Origin: Mangifera indica
Lineage: Eukaryota > Streptophyta > Magnoliopsida > Sapindales > Anacardiaceae
NCBI RefSeq assembly: GCF_011075055.1
Contig: NC_058140.1
Span: 20,833,945 to 20,897,944 of the forward strand
DNA length: 64,000 nt
Direction: 5' to 3'
Shown: piece by piece, positions 41,418-55,035 of the stretch
Numbering within the stretch: the first letter of the stretch is position 1
Layout: each line of letters opens with the position of its first letter
Position numbers and translations under genes: made by a program
Notes under the pieces: model-generated
Told to the model about the DNA's origin: nothing
Database searches by the model: none
The model's input: the letters and a program-made list of their open reading frames with translations, nothing else

Positions 41418-43482
41418 TTCATTTACTTTCTTTAGGATTTTATTTATAGCTTCATATGTTTCAGCAGCATTTCATTGTTTTGCCAGGAAAAGAAGAGAAA
41501 GAAGCCTGGTTCAAATTGGGGATTAGGATTTAGCATGGTTGATCAATATTGTTTCTTACTGGAAATTGGTAATTTTATCTCTTATTTTGTTTCTTGTCAA
41601 TAAGTTCAGAGCAATAACAAGAAAATTAATACCATTTTTCAACCTTATCATGATAAAACAAAGGAGTCCAAAAAGATTCAATGCAATCCAACTTTTAGCA
41701 CAATGACAAATACTTGGACAATTTGGAGATTACATTAAATTTAATTATCAAACCAAACCTGTAAAAATATTTGTTTCCTACAGAAAAAAACAATATATTA
41801 TGCTATTAAACCTGAAGGGGTAAATTTGAGTTAAATCAAACTGAATTAAATTTAAACAAAAAATTTGTTTGTGCTCAACTTGTTAGATTAGTGAACAATA
41901 TTTTCGAAGAAGAATTAGAGTTGTTGGAAAAGAAAGGGAATTGTTTAAATTCAAAAGAATCAATGGGAAGAAGAAGAAGAATCACTAACGATCCAAACTT
42001 TAGTATGGGGACACTGATGGTAAAAGTGTTACTTTTATTTCATGGAAGACTATACAATCTTAGGGTAGAGTGAATTTGAGTCGAGTTAAATCTGAATGAG
42101 AATCATTTTAAGTTTGATTTGAATTAACTAGACTCGTTTGATTAGTAGAAAATGAGAAGTTGTTAAAGAAAAAGGAGTAGAAAAAAAGAATGATTAATTG
42201 AATCCAAAATCAGCAAAGAAGAAACAAAATCATCCTTGATGAGATGATCTCCAATGCAACAACCCGGCGAGTTGAGAGAGTTTGAGCTGGACCGAACAAC
42301 CATCTAAGTAGCTCGGATCGGTTCCATGTGGGGGTTGAATTGTGCGGGGGTTGAGATGAGTTGGCTCGGATGGATAGCACGTGCTTTTATATACATAAAC
42401 AAATCAAGCGGCAGCTAGGATATTGTGTTAAAACATCACCGACAATGTTGGGCAGGATATTTTATGGTTCCATATTGAGCATCCTTGAGGGCTTTTTCTA
42501 CTTGATCATGATCATTCCTTTGTTCATCAATGAAGCCTTCCGATGAAACCCATCACCAGACTGGCCTCCACCATCTCTCGCAACCCCTCTCATGCATTTT
42601 TTGGCAGGTACATGAAGCTTCTCTTATCTCAAACTTGAGAATTTCCAATCCATCAATACTCTGTGTGTGTACTGATTCTGAATTTGTGCAATTAAGGATC
42701 TTCAATTTTTGAAGAGTGATAGGAAAATAGTCTTGGCTTGAGCAAGGGATGGGTGGATTTGATTCGAATTGAAAATCTCAGGTCATCTCAAGCTTGGATT
42801 GAAGTCATAATGTCTTACTTAAGTTATTTGAATTGGTGCACCATCTCATCGGAAGGTGGCGTAAACAGTTGCGTTGGAGTGGTGAAGAGCATCACTAATA
42901 CGATAAATAGTTATTAAATATATAAACAAATCAATCTCGAATCAAACTATCAAACTAGAGTTTCAATTTAAAATAGACTTATTTAAGATGAAAGCTCAAT
43001 TTAAAATAAACTTATTTAAGATGAAAGCTTGAATCTGATCCACCATTAGTAAGGTTGAACTTGAATAGAGCCAGTTTGGCTCAAATTACCGTTAAGTTTG
43101 ATTTAATTAATTTTGAATTAGAGTTTTAGATATTATTTATCACTTAGATGATATTATTTCTCTTATCAGTGACCTACGACAATATCTCATGTTAGTTTGG
43201 ACAAACTCAAACTAATTATATGAGATTCGAATTGAATTTAAGCATACTCATGCTTAGATACGGCGTAGCTCGAATCCATTCCTAACCTAGGAAAGAAACA
43301 TCCAACTTCAAGTTTTTCCAACTAACAGCCCAATAAAATAGCCCAAGCCCAAATTTCTCCAACAAGCCTACAAAATCCACTCCTTACCTCCAGACTCCTG
43401 CCTCTTACCACAGGAACCAAATCGGACAAACCCTAACCCTAAACCCCAGAAAAGACGATCGAAGCACAACTAAGAGAAAACA
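41418..43482. other. Spacer between carboxypeptidase and NAA10
   Basis: Repeat-derived AT-rich sequence with words like GATTTGATTCGAATTGAAA (42747 onward) and a 33-bp tandem duplication. The last 200 bp is richer in C and probably contains the NAA10 promoter and leader. No supported gene. Confidence 0.5.
42964..43029. repeat. 33-bp tandem duplication
   Basis: Two 33-bp units starting CAATTTAAAATA and ending ATGAAAGCT, differing at one base. Confidence 0.8.
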
Positions 43483-44653
43483 ATGGTGTGCATACGCAAG
43501 GCGACCGTAGACGACTTACTTGCGATGCAAGCTTGCAACTTGTTCTGTCTGCCCGAGAACTACCAGATGAAGTATTACTTTTACCACATACTTTCGTGGC
43601 CGCAGCTCCTCTACGTGGCCGAAGACTACAACGGCCGCATTGTTGGTTACGTGTTAGCCAAGATGGAGGAAGAAAGCAACGAGTGCCACGGCCATATTAC
43701 GTCACTCGCCGTGCTTCGTACGCATCGCAAGCTGGGATTGGCTACCAAACTCATGAGCGCTGCCCAAAATGCCATGGAACAGGTCTGCCTTTTTATTTTT
43801 TTTCAATTCTGTTTATTTTGTGTCTGAAATATTTATTATTATACTGGATTCGATTTTATAATCAGTTCTAGTTTATTCATAATTTATTTTACTTCTTTCG
43901 CGAAAGACATGAGTGGTTGAATTAGGATATGAGATGATGCTGAACAGCTTGGTAAATCTGAAAACTAGGCAGCGTAAGATAAAATAATTTTCAGCGCCTT
44001 TGAGGATGGTGCTGAGAAAATAATTTTCCAAAAACTAAGGTAAGATTAAAAACTCTGAGTTGCAAAAATTGTTTTTAACTGTATATTTAGGATTACACCT
44101 GAAAACTGTTTTTGAAAACATTTCAACTAAATACGCGTATCCCTGATTTTCCGGAACGGGGAGTTCTATTTAAATTTCATATCAAGAAGGTGAGTTGCTT
44201 CTCAAGGCTAAGTGACTTATTTCAAACAATAAAACTATGTGTACATACTTTTTAAGCAATGTTTTTAAAACTGGACCAGTAGTTGAACCAGTTGTCTTAC
44301 TGATTTATGGTTCGACCAATTCAATTGGTTTCTAAATTATAATGTGTTTCTTGAATACTATTAAATATTTATCACATTTTTTAAATATAAGAATTTGTAT
44401 ATAAACAAAATAATCTAATATCATTCATCTAGCTTTTTCCTATTAAAAACACTTTTTTAAATAATTAACTTATTTCAACCCACTAAAATTATTTAATTTA
44501 ATTATTTTCTCTAATTAATGTTTGTTTATTTTCAAGAACTTTCTTTCTCTAATTAATATTTGTTTATTTTCAATGACAACTATTTAACTTCCAACTAATT
44601 AGTCAACTATACTTTTTTAATGTTATCCACTAAAACTTTGATTTTTCTTTTTT

Positions 44654-44713
<60 letters not shown>

Positions 44714-45338
44714 AGACAAAAATCGGTCTTTTTTTTTTATGAACTAGACCAAACTAGGAGTTGGTTCAAGATTGAACCGACTAATCCGGTTCGGTTCTTA
44801 TAACACTACTTTTGATTACACAATTGAGTAGAAAGATGATGCATCATCATGTAATTGAGTAAGTTTAAATTAAAAATAAAATAAAAATCAATTATACAAT
44901 AACATATCATGGATGTACGCAATTGTGTAGCCGAAAGTGCGTGGGCATAACATTGCGCTATTTCAAAATGCTAATTAAATAGAAAATGATGTTGAAAGTT
45001 ACAATTTGATCCCCTTGGAGCAAAGCATTAGTTTCTTTGGTCATTTAGCTCAGCAGATTACCTAAATACTAGGGCAATGTAGGTGACAAATTATTGTACT
45101 ACTTATACTTAAAGTGATTTGGCACAGGTGTGTGGAGCTGAGTATGTGTCACTACATGTCAGAAAGAGTAATAGGGCAGCGTTTAATTTGTACACAGGAA
45201 CTTTAGGTTACAAAATTCATGATGTGGAGGCAAAGTACTATGCCGATGGGGAGGATGCTTATGATATGCGAAAGCAGTTAAAGGGAAAGCAGCCTCACCA
45301 ACATGCGCCGCAGCAGCAGCATCACCACCACCACCACC

Positions 45339-45369
<31 letters not shown>

Positions 45370-45493
45370 CCACCATGGTGGTGGGTGTTGTTCTGGTGAG
45401 GTAAAAAGTGCAGATGCAAAGAGTGTTGAGGCAAGAGGAGTCTCAAAATCAGATTTGAAAGCCGGCACGAAAGCAGATTCAAAAAATGGGTGA
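43483..45493 (+). CDS. NAA10: N-alpha-acetyltransferase 10, NatA catalytic subunit
   Basis: Two exons, 43483-43782 and 45128-45493, giving 221 residues. It acetylates the N-terminus of nascent proteins at the ribosome, in complex with NAA15. The GNAT fold is nearly textbook: [37 protein letters not shown] with the acetyl-CoA motif R82-x-x-G85-x-A87, and [17 protein letters not shown], followed by [12 protein letters not shown]. The catalytic domain ends near residue 155. The plant-type tail carries an uninterrupted run of 19 histidines (45320-45376), then GGGCCSG and a Lys/Ser/Ala-rich end. The His run is encoded by a CAC/CAT repeat and is probably length-variable. The 1.35 kb intron holds a TA microsatellite. 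Confidence 0.95.
44657..44711. repeat. (AT)n microsatellite in the NAA10 intron
   Basis: About 55 bp of uninterrupted AT dinucleotides. Confidence 0.95.
45320..45376 (+). repeat. CAC/CAT trinucleotide repeat encoding 19 histidines
   Basis: Nineteen consecutive His codons, mostly CAC with a CAT block, inside NAA10 exon 2. The in-frame triplet run allows length change without frameshift. Confidence 0.95.
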
Positions 45494-47712
45494 GTACTGG
45501 AGGTAAAGTGAGTATTTAAGGAAATGGGAGCTATGGGTTCTCTCATTGTATTTGTTGAAACATTATTGGTGGTATTGAATCTTATAATGTGTTCTGTAAT
45601 AATACACTGGACACGGGGACGTGTGGCCATTTATGTTTACTGCTCATACCAAATTGCTGTCCTGAATGTAGTTATTAAATGGTATCTATACTTCCTGTTT
45701 TGTTTGTTGTGTGTTTTAATCACAGAATATTAACACTACAGAACGAACATGCTGCACACATTATATTATACACGTATGTTGGGATTTATAGTTTATACAA
45801 TTGATTTTCAATTCCTCTTTTTTCCAACAAAATTCAGTTGTGGTTTAAAATTAGTGAGAGTTGTATCTGTTTCTTGTTGTGTTTTCCGAATTGATGGTGT
45901 GTGGTCTAACAAATCTGATCTCTGTAGATGATAGGAGTGATTGATTTCGAGGCTGCTTGGACCCTTTTTTATTTTATAACATTATTTAGGCAAGATGGTA
46001 GACTTTGCAAGTAAAATATTTTGAGACTTTATGGGAATATGCATATTTGATATGTGGGGTTTTAATATTTGTGGTGCATTTGACATTACTTATCTGGTTT
46101 GTGCCTAGCTTTCTGGTGTAGCTGAAATGGACCTAGAGTAATTAAACGAAGTAGAGATGAACTAACCTTGAATTAAAAATACTTGTTAGGATTTCTATTT
46201 GGTTAGTTTGTGATGCTAATTTTAAGTTCTTGGGGAAGATGGGGTTTCTTGCATACTAAGTTAGACCAATGATACCCAACTAGACTTCTCCAACCAAAAC
46301 GTGTTCATTGAAGTACTTATTCAACCCAGACGTGTAATCGAATTGAGAAAATGAAAAGAGACAATTATGCAAGTCAATAGCCAAAGGATGTTACCAGAAG
46401 ATACTTTTAATGTTGAAGGAAATTGCCTGTAGAGATGATGTAATAGCATAAGTATGAGTAGGGTTGCAATCAAGTCGAATTGAATATTACTTGGCTTGAG
46501 TTTGTTTCAATTGTATTTAGATAAAGCTCGGTCTTGTTGAGTTGGGAAGTTTGTGACTCCAGCTCAAGATAAGAATGACTTACTCAAGCTTGGTCAAACA
46601 AATTTTAGTTGAACTTTATAACTTATATGTTTAGGAAGTAAAATTTTAGGGTTGTAATAAATATTATATTTTAAACTTTTTGAAGTTTATTGATATTTTT
46701 TTTAAGTCATGTCGAAAGCTTTCGAGCTCATCAAATCAAACAATAGTAAGTTTGAGTTGTGTTTGAGAGCCAAACTCAAGTTGTTCAAGTTCAATCGATA
46801 ATAATCAAGCTAACCCTTGGATCACGATCCAAGAGATGCTATACAATCCCTAGATATGTCACATTATTTGTCGTATATTATTTAAAGTTTCCATAGTACC
46901 AAGTTGGTGGCTTGCATATCCATTCTTCAATTCATGGTTAATGATTTTTTTTTGTCAATGTATGAACATGTTTTATATTAGTTTCTGGCTTCCTTAAATT
47001 GATTTTCATGTCTATATAGTTCAATTCGCTTCCATATGGACGGTTCAAAGCTGATTAAGAGTAAGCCTTTTTCAGTTATATGTTATTTACTCTCGGTTTG
47101 AATGAGTTAAACTCGAATTGAAGCTCTAACTTAATAGTTTAATTCAAGATCGATTTGTGACCTTTGATGAGATTGTTCATTCTAATGATATCACCATTTA
47201 TCATGTTGATGCCTTGTGATAATACCATACACCAGTTTAAACTAGGTATTAAGAATTTTGAGCCGACTAGGCTCTGGCTTGGACGCCTAACACATGCCTT
47301 CACTCTGCGTTATTTAAATCCTTTAAAACATGGTTCAAAGATTCGCCTACAGCTCATGCAGATTCTCGCAAGATTTCATTGAATATTATGCTTCAAGTTT
47401 ATAGATCAAAAGTCATAAACAAAAAATAACTGAATGGTGGGGCTTTTTTATTCCATCGAATATGCCAAAAGTATATGCGAAAATATGATACATTAAAAGA
47501 CACTTTTGTCCTTGTCGCCTTATTTCGTTGGAATCAGTGGGCGCTCCACGTTTCCTCCGTTATCAACAACAAACAAGAAAAAAGTCAGATATTTCACTAT
47601 CAAAATTTGTTGTCACCACCAGTCTTTCCACCTCATCTATTTTGGATAGCTTGCTTGGACTTAAGTTGGTTTAACATTTGGGAAATTTACAGGAAAGAAC
47701 ATGCCTTTGATC
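45494..47712. other. Spacer between convergent NAA10 and choline transporter genes
   Basis: Holds the NAA10 3' UTR and degenerate repeat sequence (46460-46800) starting near GGGTTGCAATCAAGTCGAAT, which resembles the dispersed family seen elsewhere in the window. Open frames at 45524-45733, 47164-47382 and 47475-47723 have no family signature. Confidence 0.5.
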
Positions 47713-50328
47713 TTACGTGTTGAATTGATGAGGCACTCGAGGTGTTGGTACGATGACATCACGACTGGCTTTGATCAAGGAGAGATGATCCTTGATGGTT
47801 GAATCGAACAATCTGTTCTCGGGGTTTTCTGCATAGCAAGCATAGTAGCAACTCACACAGGCATGAGGCAATGCCATTGCAATCCGGGTCTGAAACATCA
47901 AAATTTTCACACTGAAATGCGTAAGTTAGAATAAATGGCATAAAAAGGATAGACAAAAGGGCAGCTAATTACCATGAGGTATCCCACAAAGAATGCGAGG
48001 AGGGAGACGGTGGCGGTGAATGGCAGGTGCACTTTGGCAGTCCAAGCGGCAACAACAATGACACATATAGAACCACTGCAGACTCCGGTGAGGAAGCAAA
48101 GAGCACTGGTCATGTCAGAGTCGACAATGCATTCCATTTCTTGCCTCTCAAAGAGCCCCCAGGTGTCTTGTGATGCCTTCACAAAGCCTTTTCCATATGC
48201 AGCTACCTGTATAGTGGCATTGATATTGCTATGAATATGGAATTAAACTGAAGCCATGGAAATTTGATATTGCTCTATAAATGACCAAAGTTTGACTAAA
48301 ATGACAGGGAAAATTTAATAATATTGACTGCAATGGCAACAGCCCAAAATTTGGAATTGACAAGTCTTTATAAAATGACAACCAGCTTTTCAATACTCTT
48401 TCATTCAAAACTTTCAGAAACAGGTTTCTGAGAACTAAGCCACAATGAGAAGGACCTTCTAGCAAGAAGTCACACCCATGTTAACTTATGTTCTAGACAA
48501 TAATGGAAACGTTTCAGTCATTTGAATTATCGAACTGCAACTGATAATAAAAAGGAAAATCTCTACAATCAAGTGATCAAATAGCAACATTGTTCAATTT
48601 GATATCAATACGTTAGTTCTGGTTTTTCCCGTTTTTGGTTGATGGACTCCGTACGAGATACTATAAGAAACTATATGCTACTTATAGACGTGCATGGTAC
48701 AATACATGGCATGAAGAAAGACTAAGGAAAAACACTAAATATAATGGCTTATTAGCAACAATACCTGCACATATGCCCAGCCATTTCCATATCTGAAGAT
48801 GGACTCCATAACTCTAAGACAGCAGTGTGCACATGAAAACATGAACTCATCTTCTCCCTCGAGTACATTTAAACCCCGGGCGACAATTCTCAAAGCTTCA
48901 ATAGCTGGCACAAATAAAGAACCAAGACACGCACTTCCAAGATTCTTAGTCAAGGCTCTCTGGAAGCAAAATTGAGTACTAGGTTGCATTCCCCTGAGAT
49001 AATACAAAGCAATCACTCTACTGACTGTTAGATTAACAACATTCCTCATTACTTCTGTAGTCCAGGCCAAGCTCAACACCAATGCAATGATGATTAAAGG
49101 AGGAACATAAAAATTCAAGGCTCCAACAACAGCTAAAATCCACAGAGACATCCATGTGAAACCAGCTCCAAGCATCCAATAAGTGGGTTGATTCAAATCT
49201 GGAAACTTTGAAACGGGTTGCAGCGATTTCATCAAAATCTTAGTACAAAATCCAATTCTCTGGTTAACCCAACAAGCATATAAGCCATTGCCAATTGCGA
49301 AGGCAATGAAGCAAACTCCAACTCCATCGGTGGGGGGCTTCTGGAAGCAAATTAGGAGAATTCCAACTGAAAGTGACATGAAGAACGAGCTCCATAGTAT
49401 GAAATGAACCATGAATTGAGGCCAAACCGTGACAGCCTTTTGCCAAGCAAAAGCAAGAGTAATGCTTAAAAGAGATGCAGCTTCAACTTGTGGCAGAAAA
49501 TACTGTAACACCCTTTTCTCTTTTCTTTTAGTAGAATCTGATGCCACTAATAGACCTTGAATTCCCTTGAATACAAGAAAACCCACTAGAGCAACAGCCG
49601 CCACCATATGAAGAACAAAAATAAACAGAGATGTCTTATTGGTGTACCTTCTTGAATTCAATGTTGTTAGTGATATCTGGTAAAAATAAAAAAATAAAAC
49701 CCACCAAAAATTTCAGATTAATAACTTGAAAATTAAGCATTAACTAAGACTATACATGTAGAGACTTAACTTGAACAATACTCAAAAAAAGGGTAAGTGT
49801 AAAATTTACTTGAGAGGTTGGTGTTGGAGTAGAGCGAGGCTGAGAAGGAGTAGCAAATCTAGAAGCTGCAACTCTTGTAGGAGCTGCAACTCTCGTACGG
49901 CCACCATTGATAGCAATCCTTAATGGGTTTGTTGGGTTCAATGTTCTTAACATTGACGCATTAAACCCTCTTTGATCACCATGAATATTATTATCATTTT
50001 TCTCCACCACCACCTTTTCTTCTACAGACTCCGCATAACCCATCTCTCCTTTCTCCACATCTCTCACTTTCCCTTCTTCTTCTTCTTTTTCCTCTTCTTT
50101 ATTCCCCTTTCCTTCTCTTTCTTCTCCTTCTTCTTTCTTCTGAATCTCTCTCTCTTCCACCTAACACACCCAAAAAAAAAAAAAACCTTGAAAGCTCATC
50201 AGTATGTAAACATAAATATTAATCAATAACATGGCATGAAGACATGCAAATGAATTTAAAATAGATGAGTTAAAATGGCTTATTATTTAGTTCTATCTTA
50301 CAGGAGGGTCACTCCCAGGGGCACCCAT
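47713..50328 (-). CDS. Choline transporter-like (CTL) membrane protein
   Basis: Five exons in transcript order: 50302-50328, 49676 to 48765 as the third, with 49810-50160 second, then 47973-48206 and 47713-47889. The total is 1701 nt, or 566 residues. The 27-nt first exon encodes MGAPGSDPP. Exon 2 encodes a highly charged Glu/Lys-rich cytosolic segment and an Arg/Thr/Pro linker. Exon 3 carries most membrane spans (for example FIFVLHMVAAVALVGFLVF, IIIALVLSLAW), and exon 4 another pair (ALCFLTGVCSGSICVIVVAA). Conserved CTL features include YYLRGMQPSTQFCFQRALTKNLGSACLGS and FSCAHCCLRVMESIFRYGNGWAYVQ. Family members act in choline or ethanolamine handling at plasma membrane and trans-Golgi; the substrate here is inferred. 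It matches from memory Arabidopsis AT5G13760, next to NAA10 there as here. Confidence 0.9.
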
Positions 50329-52957
50329 GGCGGCGGTAATGACGTCAGGAAAGGGCGGCGATGGAGGTAGTAGTGGTGATGATGTGTGATATGTTATTGT
50401 TGTTGGATTTGATTTTGATTTTGGATTTCTTCAATAAATATTTTTCTTATTTTTCTGATGATGTTATGAATGTTACCGACTAAATGCCCTCTTCATACTT
50501 CGACTGCTACAATTTATTTATATATTAATTTTTTTCTTTTATTTTATTACAAAAACAGTATGGTAGGGCCCGGTTTTCAATGCCTTTTTCATTGTCAAAA
50601 AGTTTGAAAATTGAATATTCTATTGAAGTTTATAATTTAGTTTTGTAGATAGAATTCACAATTAACTACTGGTAAAATAATATTTTTTTATTTAATAATA
50701 AATAATATAATATTATTTTAATAATTATTCTAAATTAAATCATTATTTTGTTAAAAAATTAAATTGAGTCGAATTTTTTAACTTAAATTTAATTTAGTTT
50801 CAAAAAATGAGTTAATTTTTTTGATTGAATATAATTCAAGTTTAAATTAAATAAATTTAAATAGAATAAATTTGGCATGGTGGTATGTGCTTTTGGAAAA
50901 TTGATAGAGTGAAAAAGAAAAATGGTGGCATGAATTTTCCAAAAGTGAAAAAAAGAAGAGAAGTGAAATGGGAAAAGGATCTAAAAATTTTCTAGGGAAA
51001 GAAAAAGATGAGGAAAATAAGGTTAAGCATCGTATTACATTACATCATTCTGACTTCCTAGATAATTCGCAGGCCGTGTAGGACGGCGCTACAACCTCCC
51101 CCTGTTGCTTCAAACAATAATTACAAATTAACCAAGGCTTGGTCAAAGGTCGGTCTTGGATTTTATTCGTCGGATCAATGGTTAGATCATTTACATTTTA
51201 TTATACCCACTTGGGCGTATCAGTGTGAGTTGTCAAACATGGGGGAGGACAAAGTTGTCGTGCCAAAGCTTAGGGTCGTACTGAATATACTTTATCATTA
51301 ATGGCTTTCAAATTATTTAAACAAAGAGCAAGTGGGGGCTATAGACATAGAGCTTGAGGATGGAATAAATAACGGGGCCAAGTGAAATTACTAGAAAGCC
51401 CATGAATATTAAATGAATTACAGATATCCCCAAAGCGAATTAAAAATTGTTAATGGTATAAACAAACGTATAAATATTATCATATCATTGTGTATTTAAA
51501 TAAATTTAATTAAAATAAAAAGTTACATGCTAATATTCAATTATATAATAATTTTGATAATATTTGTATCTATTATTCATTATAAATAACCGCTGCTAGA
51601 ATTTTAGAATGGTTGCTTTCAAAGACTTCAAAAAATTATATTCACACATTAAATTCATCCACCACAACACAGTTGATGCGTATTTCAGTGATCCATGAAA
51701 CAATATAAAGGAGATTCTGATCCTTGTCATCAGAATAAAATATATGAAGAAATTAAGATACCACTAAAGCAAGAAGATTTAGGTATTGATGATGATGCTG
51801 GCTATTGATAAAGAATAATACCATATGTGCTAATGAAATGAAAAAGTTTACATTCCTTTCATTTCCAACGCTGCAGAATATATAATAGATAATTTATTAT
51901 GTGTTTAGATATAATTTTAATAATTTAAAACTTCTAACATTTAAAAGTTTAGGAGATATGCAAAGGAAAATACCAATTCAAAAAAAGCTGAGAAAGAGAC
52001 AACTTGAAATATATTTAATCCTCCTTTTGTCTCGTCCCCAACTGAGGATTTTAACCATATGAGATCTTGTTTAGAGGAATGATTGTATCCTCCATGGTAG
52101 GTGACAGGACGGAGAGGAAAAGCTTCTTACTGCGGAGTTTGAACGTTGGATGGGATCGAGGTTTTCTGTAAAGAGACAAAATGGAATGGGTCACATGCAT
52201 GGAAAGCTGAAATCAAAACAGCATATTTTGGATTCAAATGATGAGTGATGGACGTGACTCTTCTTTTGTTAAAAAAGTGGATGAGTTTGGGCCACTCCAT
52301 CCTGTCCATAGCTTTTATCAAACATTCATAGGCAGCAACATGGTAAGAATAAGAAGTATTATGTAGTGACAATTCGAATTCTGCAATGGGTTGTCACCAC
52401 AACCTTTCCTAGCCGCTCCTTCTTGGTAGCTGGTTGCTTTGCCTTCTTGCTTCTTCCTTGCCGCTCCTTTGCACGTTTACTCCATGTTTGTTACCGTGCA
52501 CTAGTATAAATTTGTAATGTACAGTGTAGATGTTGAAATAGACAGATAAATACAGTGAGACTCTTTCAGAGACTGATCCCAGGCTTTAAAGCCATCTATT
52601 GTCAGCGGGTTACATAAAATTTTGCGTTTTTGTGTTACTCAATTTGCATTTCATTCCTGTTTGCCATCCAGGTTTCACAAATTTTCATAACAAGAAGCCT
52701 CATTTATTAAAACAACGATATGATAAAAAAAACTGTTGGACTTTGTTCCATTCTGTTCAATCTGTTATATATATTATCTCAACTTTAAAACTTCGGTTAC
52801 CAACCAAGTCAAAGCAACAAGATTCTAAGCTTCACAGATGAGTCCAAAAAAATAATAATAATAGTAAGTGAGAAAAATAAACACAAGGATTAAGAACACG
52901 TTACAACAGGAACTGGGTTTAGTTTGTATTTCCCGGAAAGTTTTATAACTAAGCTTA
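50329..52957. other. AT-rich spacer
   Basis: No supported gene. The left part is the choline transporter promoter and degenerate AT-rich repeat sequence (50620-50900). The minus-strand frame at 52127-52372 has no family signature. The 3' UTR of the UPF0390-like gene lies at the right end. Confidence 0.5.
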
Positions 52958-55035
52958 TTAGGAGTCTAATTTTTCATCCTTCTTGTTTCCAGTAGACCCA
53001 GTAGATGTTTTAACGATACCTAGTTGGCCACCTTCCTTGTTCGCAAGAGTAGCTGCCTTCATCTCGTTGCAGTGATTTATGAATTTGGTCAGTTCCTAAA
53101 ATCATCAGATAAGATAAGGCAATGCTGTTAACAATATGAATGAGTCAATATGAATCAAAACAAGTGATCATAATTGAGCACAAAATGTTAATCCACTGTT
53201 TATAGTCATCTTTTGGAACCTGTTAAGTCAGTTACTGCAATACGAAGTTAATGACATTACACAGTTAATAATTGATTATCTTGCAAAGTAAGAAAAAAAA
53301 ATAGCATCAAAGCAATGACAAATGCATTAAACAAAGCTCAGCTCTATTGACCAAAAAAAATAACAATGCTACAAGAGTCAGTCATGCTTCAAGGTACTTC
53401 TTAATGCAATGTTTTCAGATAAGTGTTCTATATTAGGTGCCTAACATATATAATACTTGAAAAATTGAAACTGCAAAAATCTAATAATACCCACACTACA
53501 GAATGATTTCTAGCTGCAGAATCTTTCCATCCTTTTTTCAAGTAGATATAAGAAAGATATTACATAGGAAAAGATCCAGAAATCTTTCCTACTGAGCCCA
53601 TTTTGTAAGCCATCTAATGCCTTCAAACTAACTAGTCCCTCCTTGCCTTAGCACTAATTATGGAAAGTATGAAACTGAGAACAATATATATTAACATATT
53701 AGATCTAATGTGCTAATAAAGTGCAGTTAGGGACATTACATATTACAAAAGAAACTGAAAATCAACTGGTGATTCCCACTCAAACCAGAAAAAATTGGTC
53801 TTGATATGATGGGGTTGCAAAATCTAATCCAGTCGAATCTAACAATGAAACTAACATCTCTTTTGCTAGTAAATATGCTCCATTTGCGATCAAATTTGCG
53901 AGTGAGAACAATTTTTCATCCACAAATAGCAAATTTTAAATTATGGATGTAAAAATCCTCTTTGATACCTCCTAAATAATTGTCTGCACAAATTACACAA
54001 ACTTTGCCAAAGAAACTATGATTGAATATGGTTACATGACCTAAATTTCCCAGTAAAAAATTCTGCCACCATCCCTTTGGCCCAAACATGAACTACCGAA
54101 ATACCCCTAAATTTCCAGAGTGCAGAGAAGACACTGAATACCCTCTGTCCCATCCACCAAATTCAGAGAAGAAACTTCTCAATTTATACAGAAAGAAGAA
54201 ACATAAAGAGAAAATGCTCCAACCAAGACCCTTATTTCCAATAAAATTAACTTCAGCAAACAGACCAGAATACCATAACATTTATAATAAAACCACACAA
54301 ATCATCGGCCAACTGAGTAATCATCAACTTATCCAACCTGCTTAACAACGAAAAAGATCTAAATGAAAAAAAATAGAGCCCCGATCCAAATCATTCTTCA
54401 CAATAGAATACTCTCAAATACCCATAACAACAATGCCATCATTGTCAAATGGCCTCAGTCCTAGACATAGTGTCTAACAGAGCCGAATATCAAGTAAACT
54501 AGTAAAGTAACAGCTAACATATACATACTAAAATTGGACCAATAATTATAGCTTAAATCAGTATCTAATACTTAAAAATGCTTATACCAAAGCAGGGTCA
54601 TCACCCTTCTTTACAAAAGAGTAGCTTCTTAACTAAAAAAGTAATCGGTGATACTAAAAAATAAGACATTTTAACACAAAATATTTATCAAAACTCTACA
54701 ACTGCCTATACTTAAAAATACAGAAAATAAAACTTAACGAGATAAAAAATAAAGAGTTTCTATAGTAAAGCCACAACAAAGAGGGTGAAAAATGAAACAT
54801 ACCCTATCAGTATCCATGTCTTTTGTAATCTTTGAAGGCTTCACAACTCTCTTCCCTTCATAAATAAACATAAAATAAATCCTTACATTAACCCAAAAGA
54901 TAAAACATACAGAGAGTAGTAGATAAGGAACATCGACAACTTACCTTTGCGAATATGAACGGATTTTCCATGGCGGTTGGGAGGCATTACCTTCTTGTTT
55001 TGTTTGCCTTTGAATAGGTTCCCTTTCTGCGTCAT
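52958..55035 (-). CDS. Small basic UPF0390 (DUF2462)-like protein
   Basis: Three exons: 54945-55035, 54803-54855, 52958-53095. The total is 282 nt, or 93 residues, and every border is GT-AG and in frame. The first half is very basic: MTQKGNLFKGKQNKKVMPPN, then RHGKSVHIRKGKRVVKPSKITKD. The second half is helical (ELTKFINHCNEMKAATLANKEGG). This matches from memory a small conserved plant protein related to the animal L10K/UPF0390 family, whose molecular role is not established. The basic N-terminus suggests nuclear, nucleolar or RNA binding (inference). Intron 2 is 1.7 kb, far larger than the coding sequence. Confidence 0.75.

Noticed and set aside
45183..45630. Minus-strand frames with Asp/Gly runs over NAA10
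   Set aside because: Antisense shadows of the CAC/CAT repeat and NAA10 tail.
52127..52372. 81-codon minus-strand frame
   Set aside because: No family signature; flanking sequence shows no plausible exon partners.
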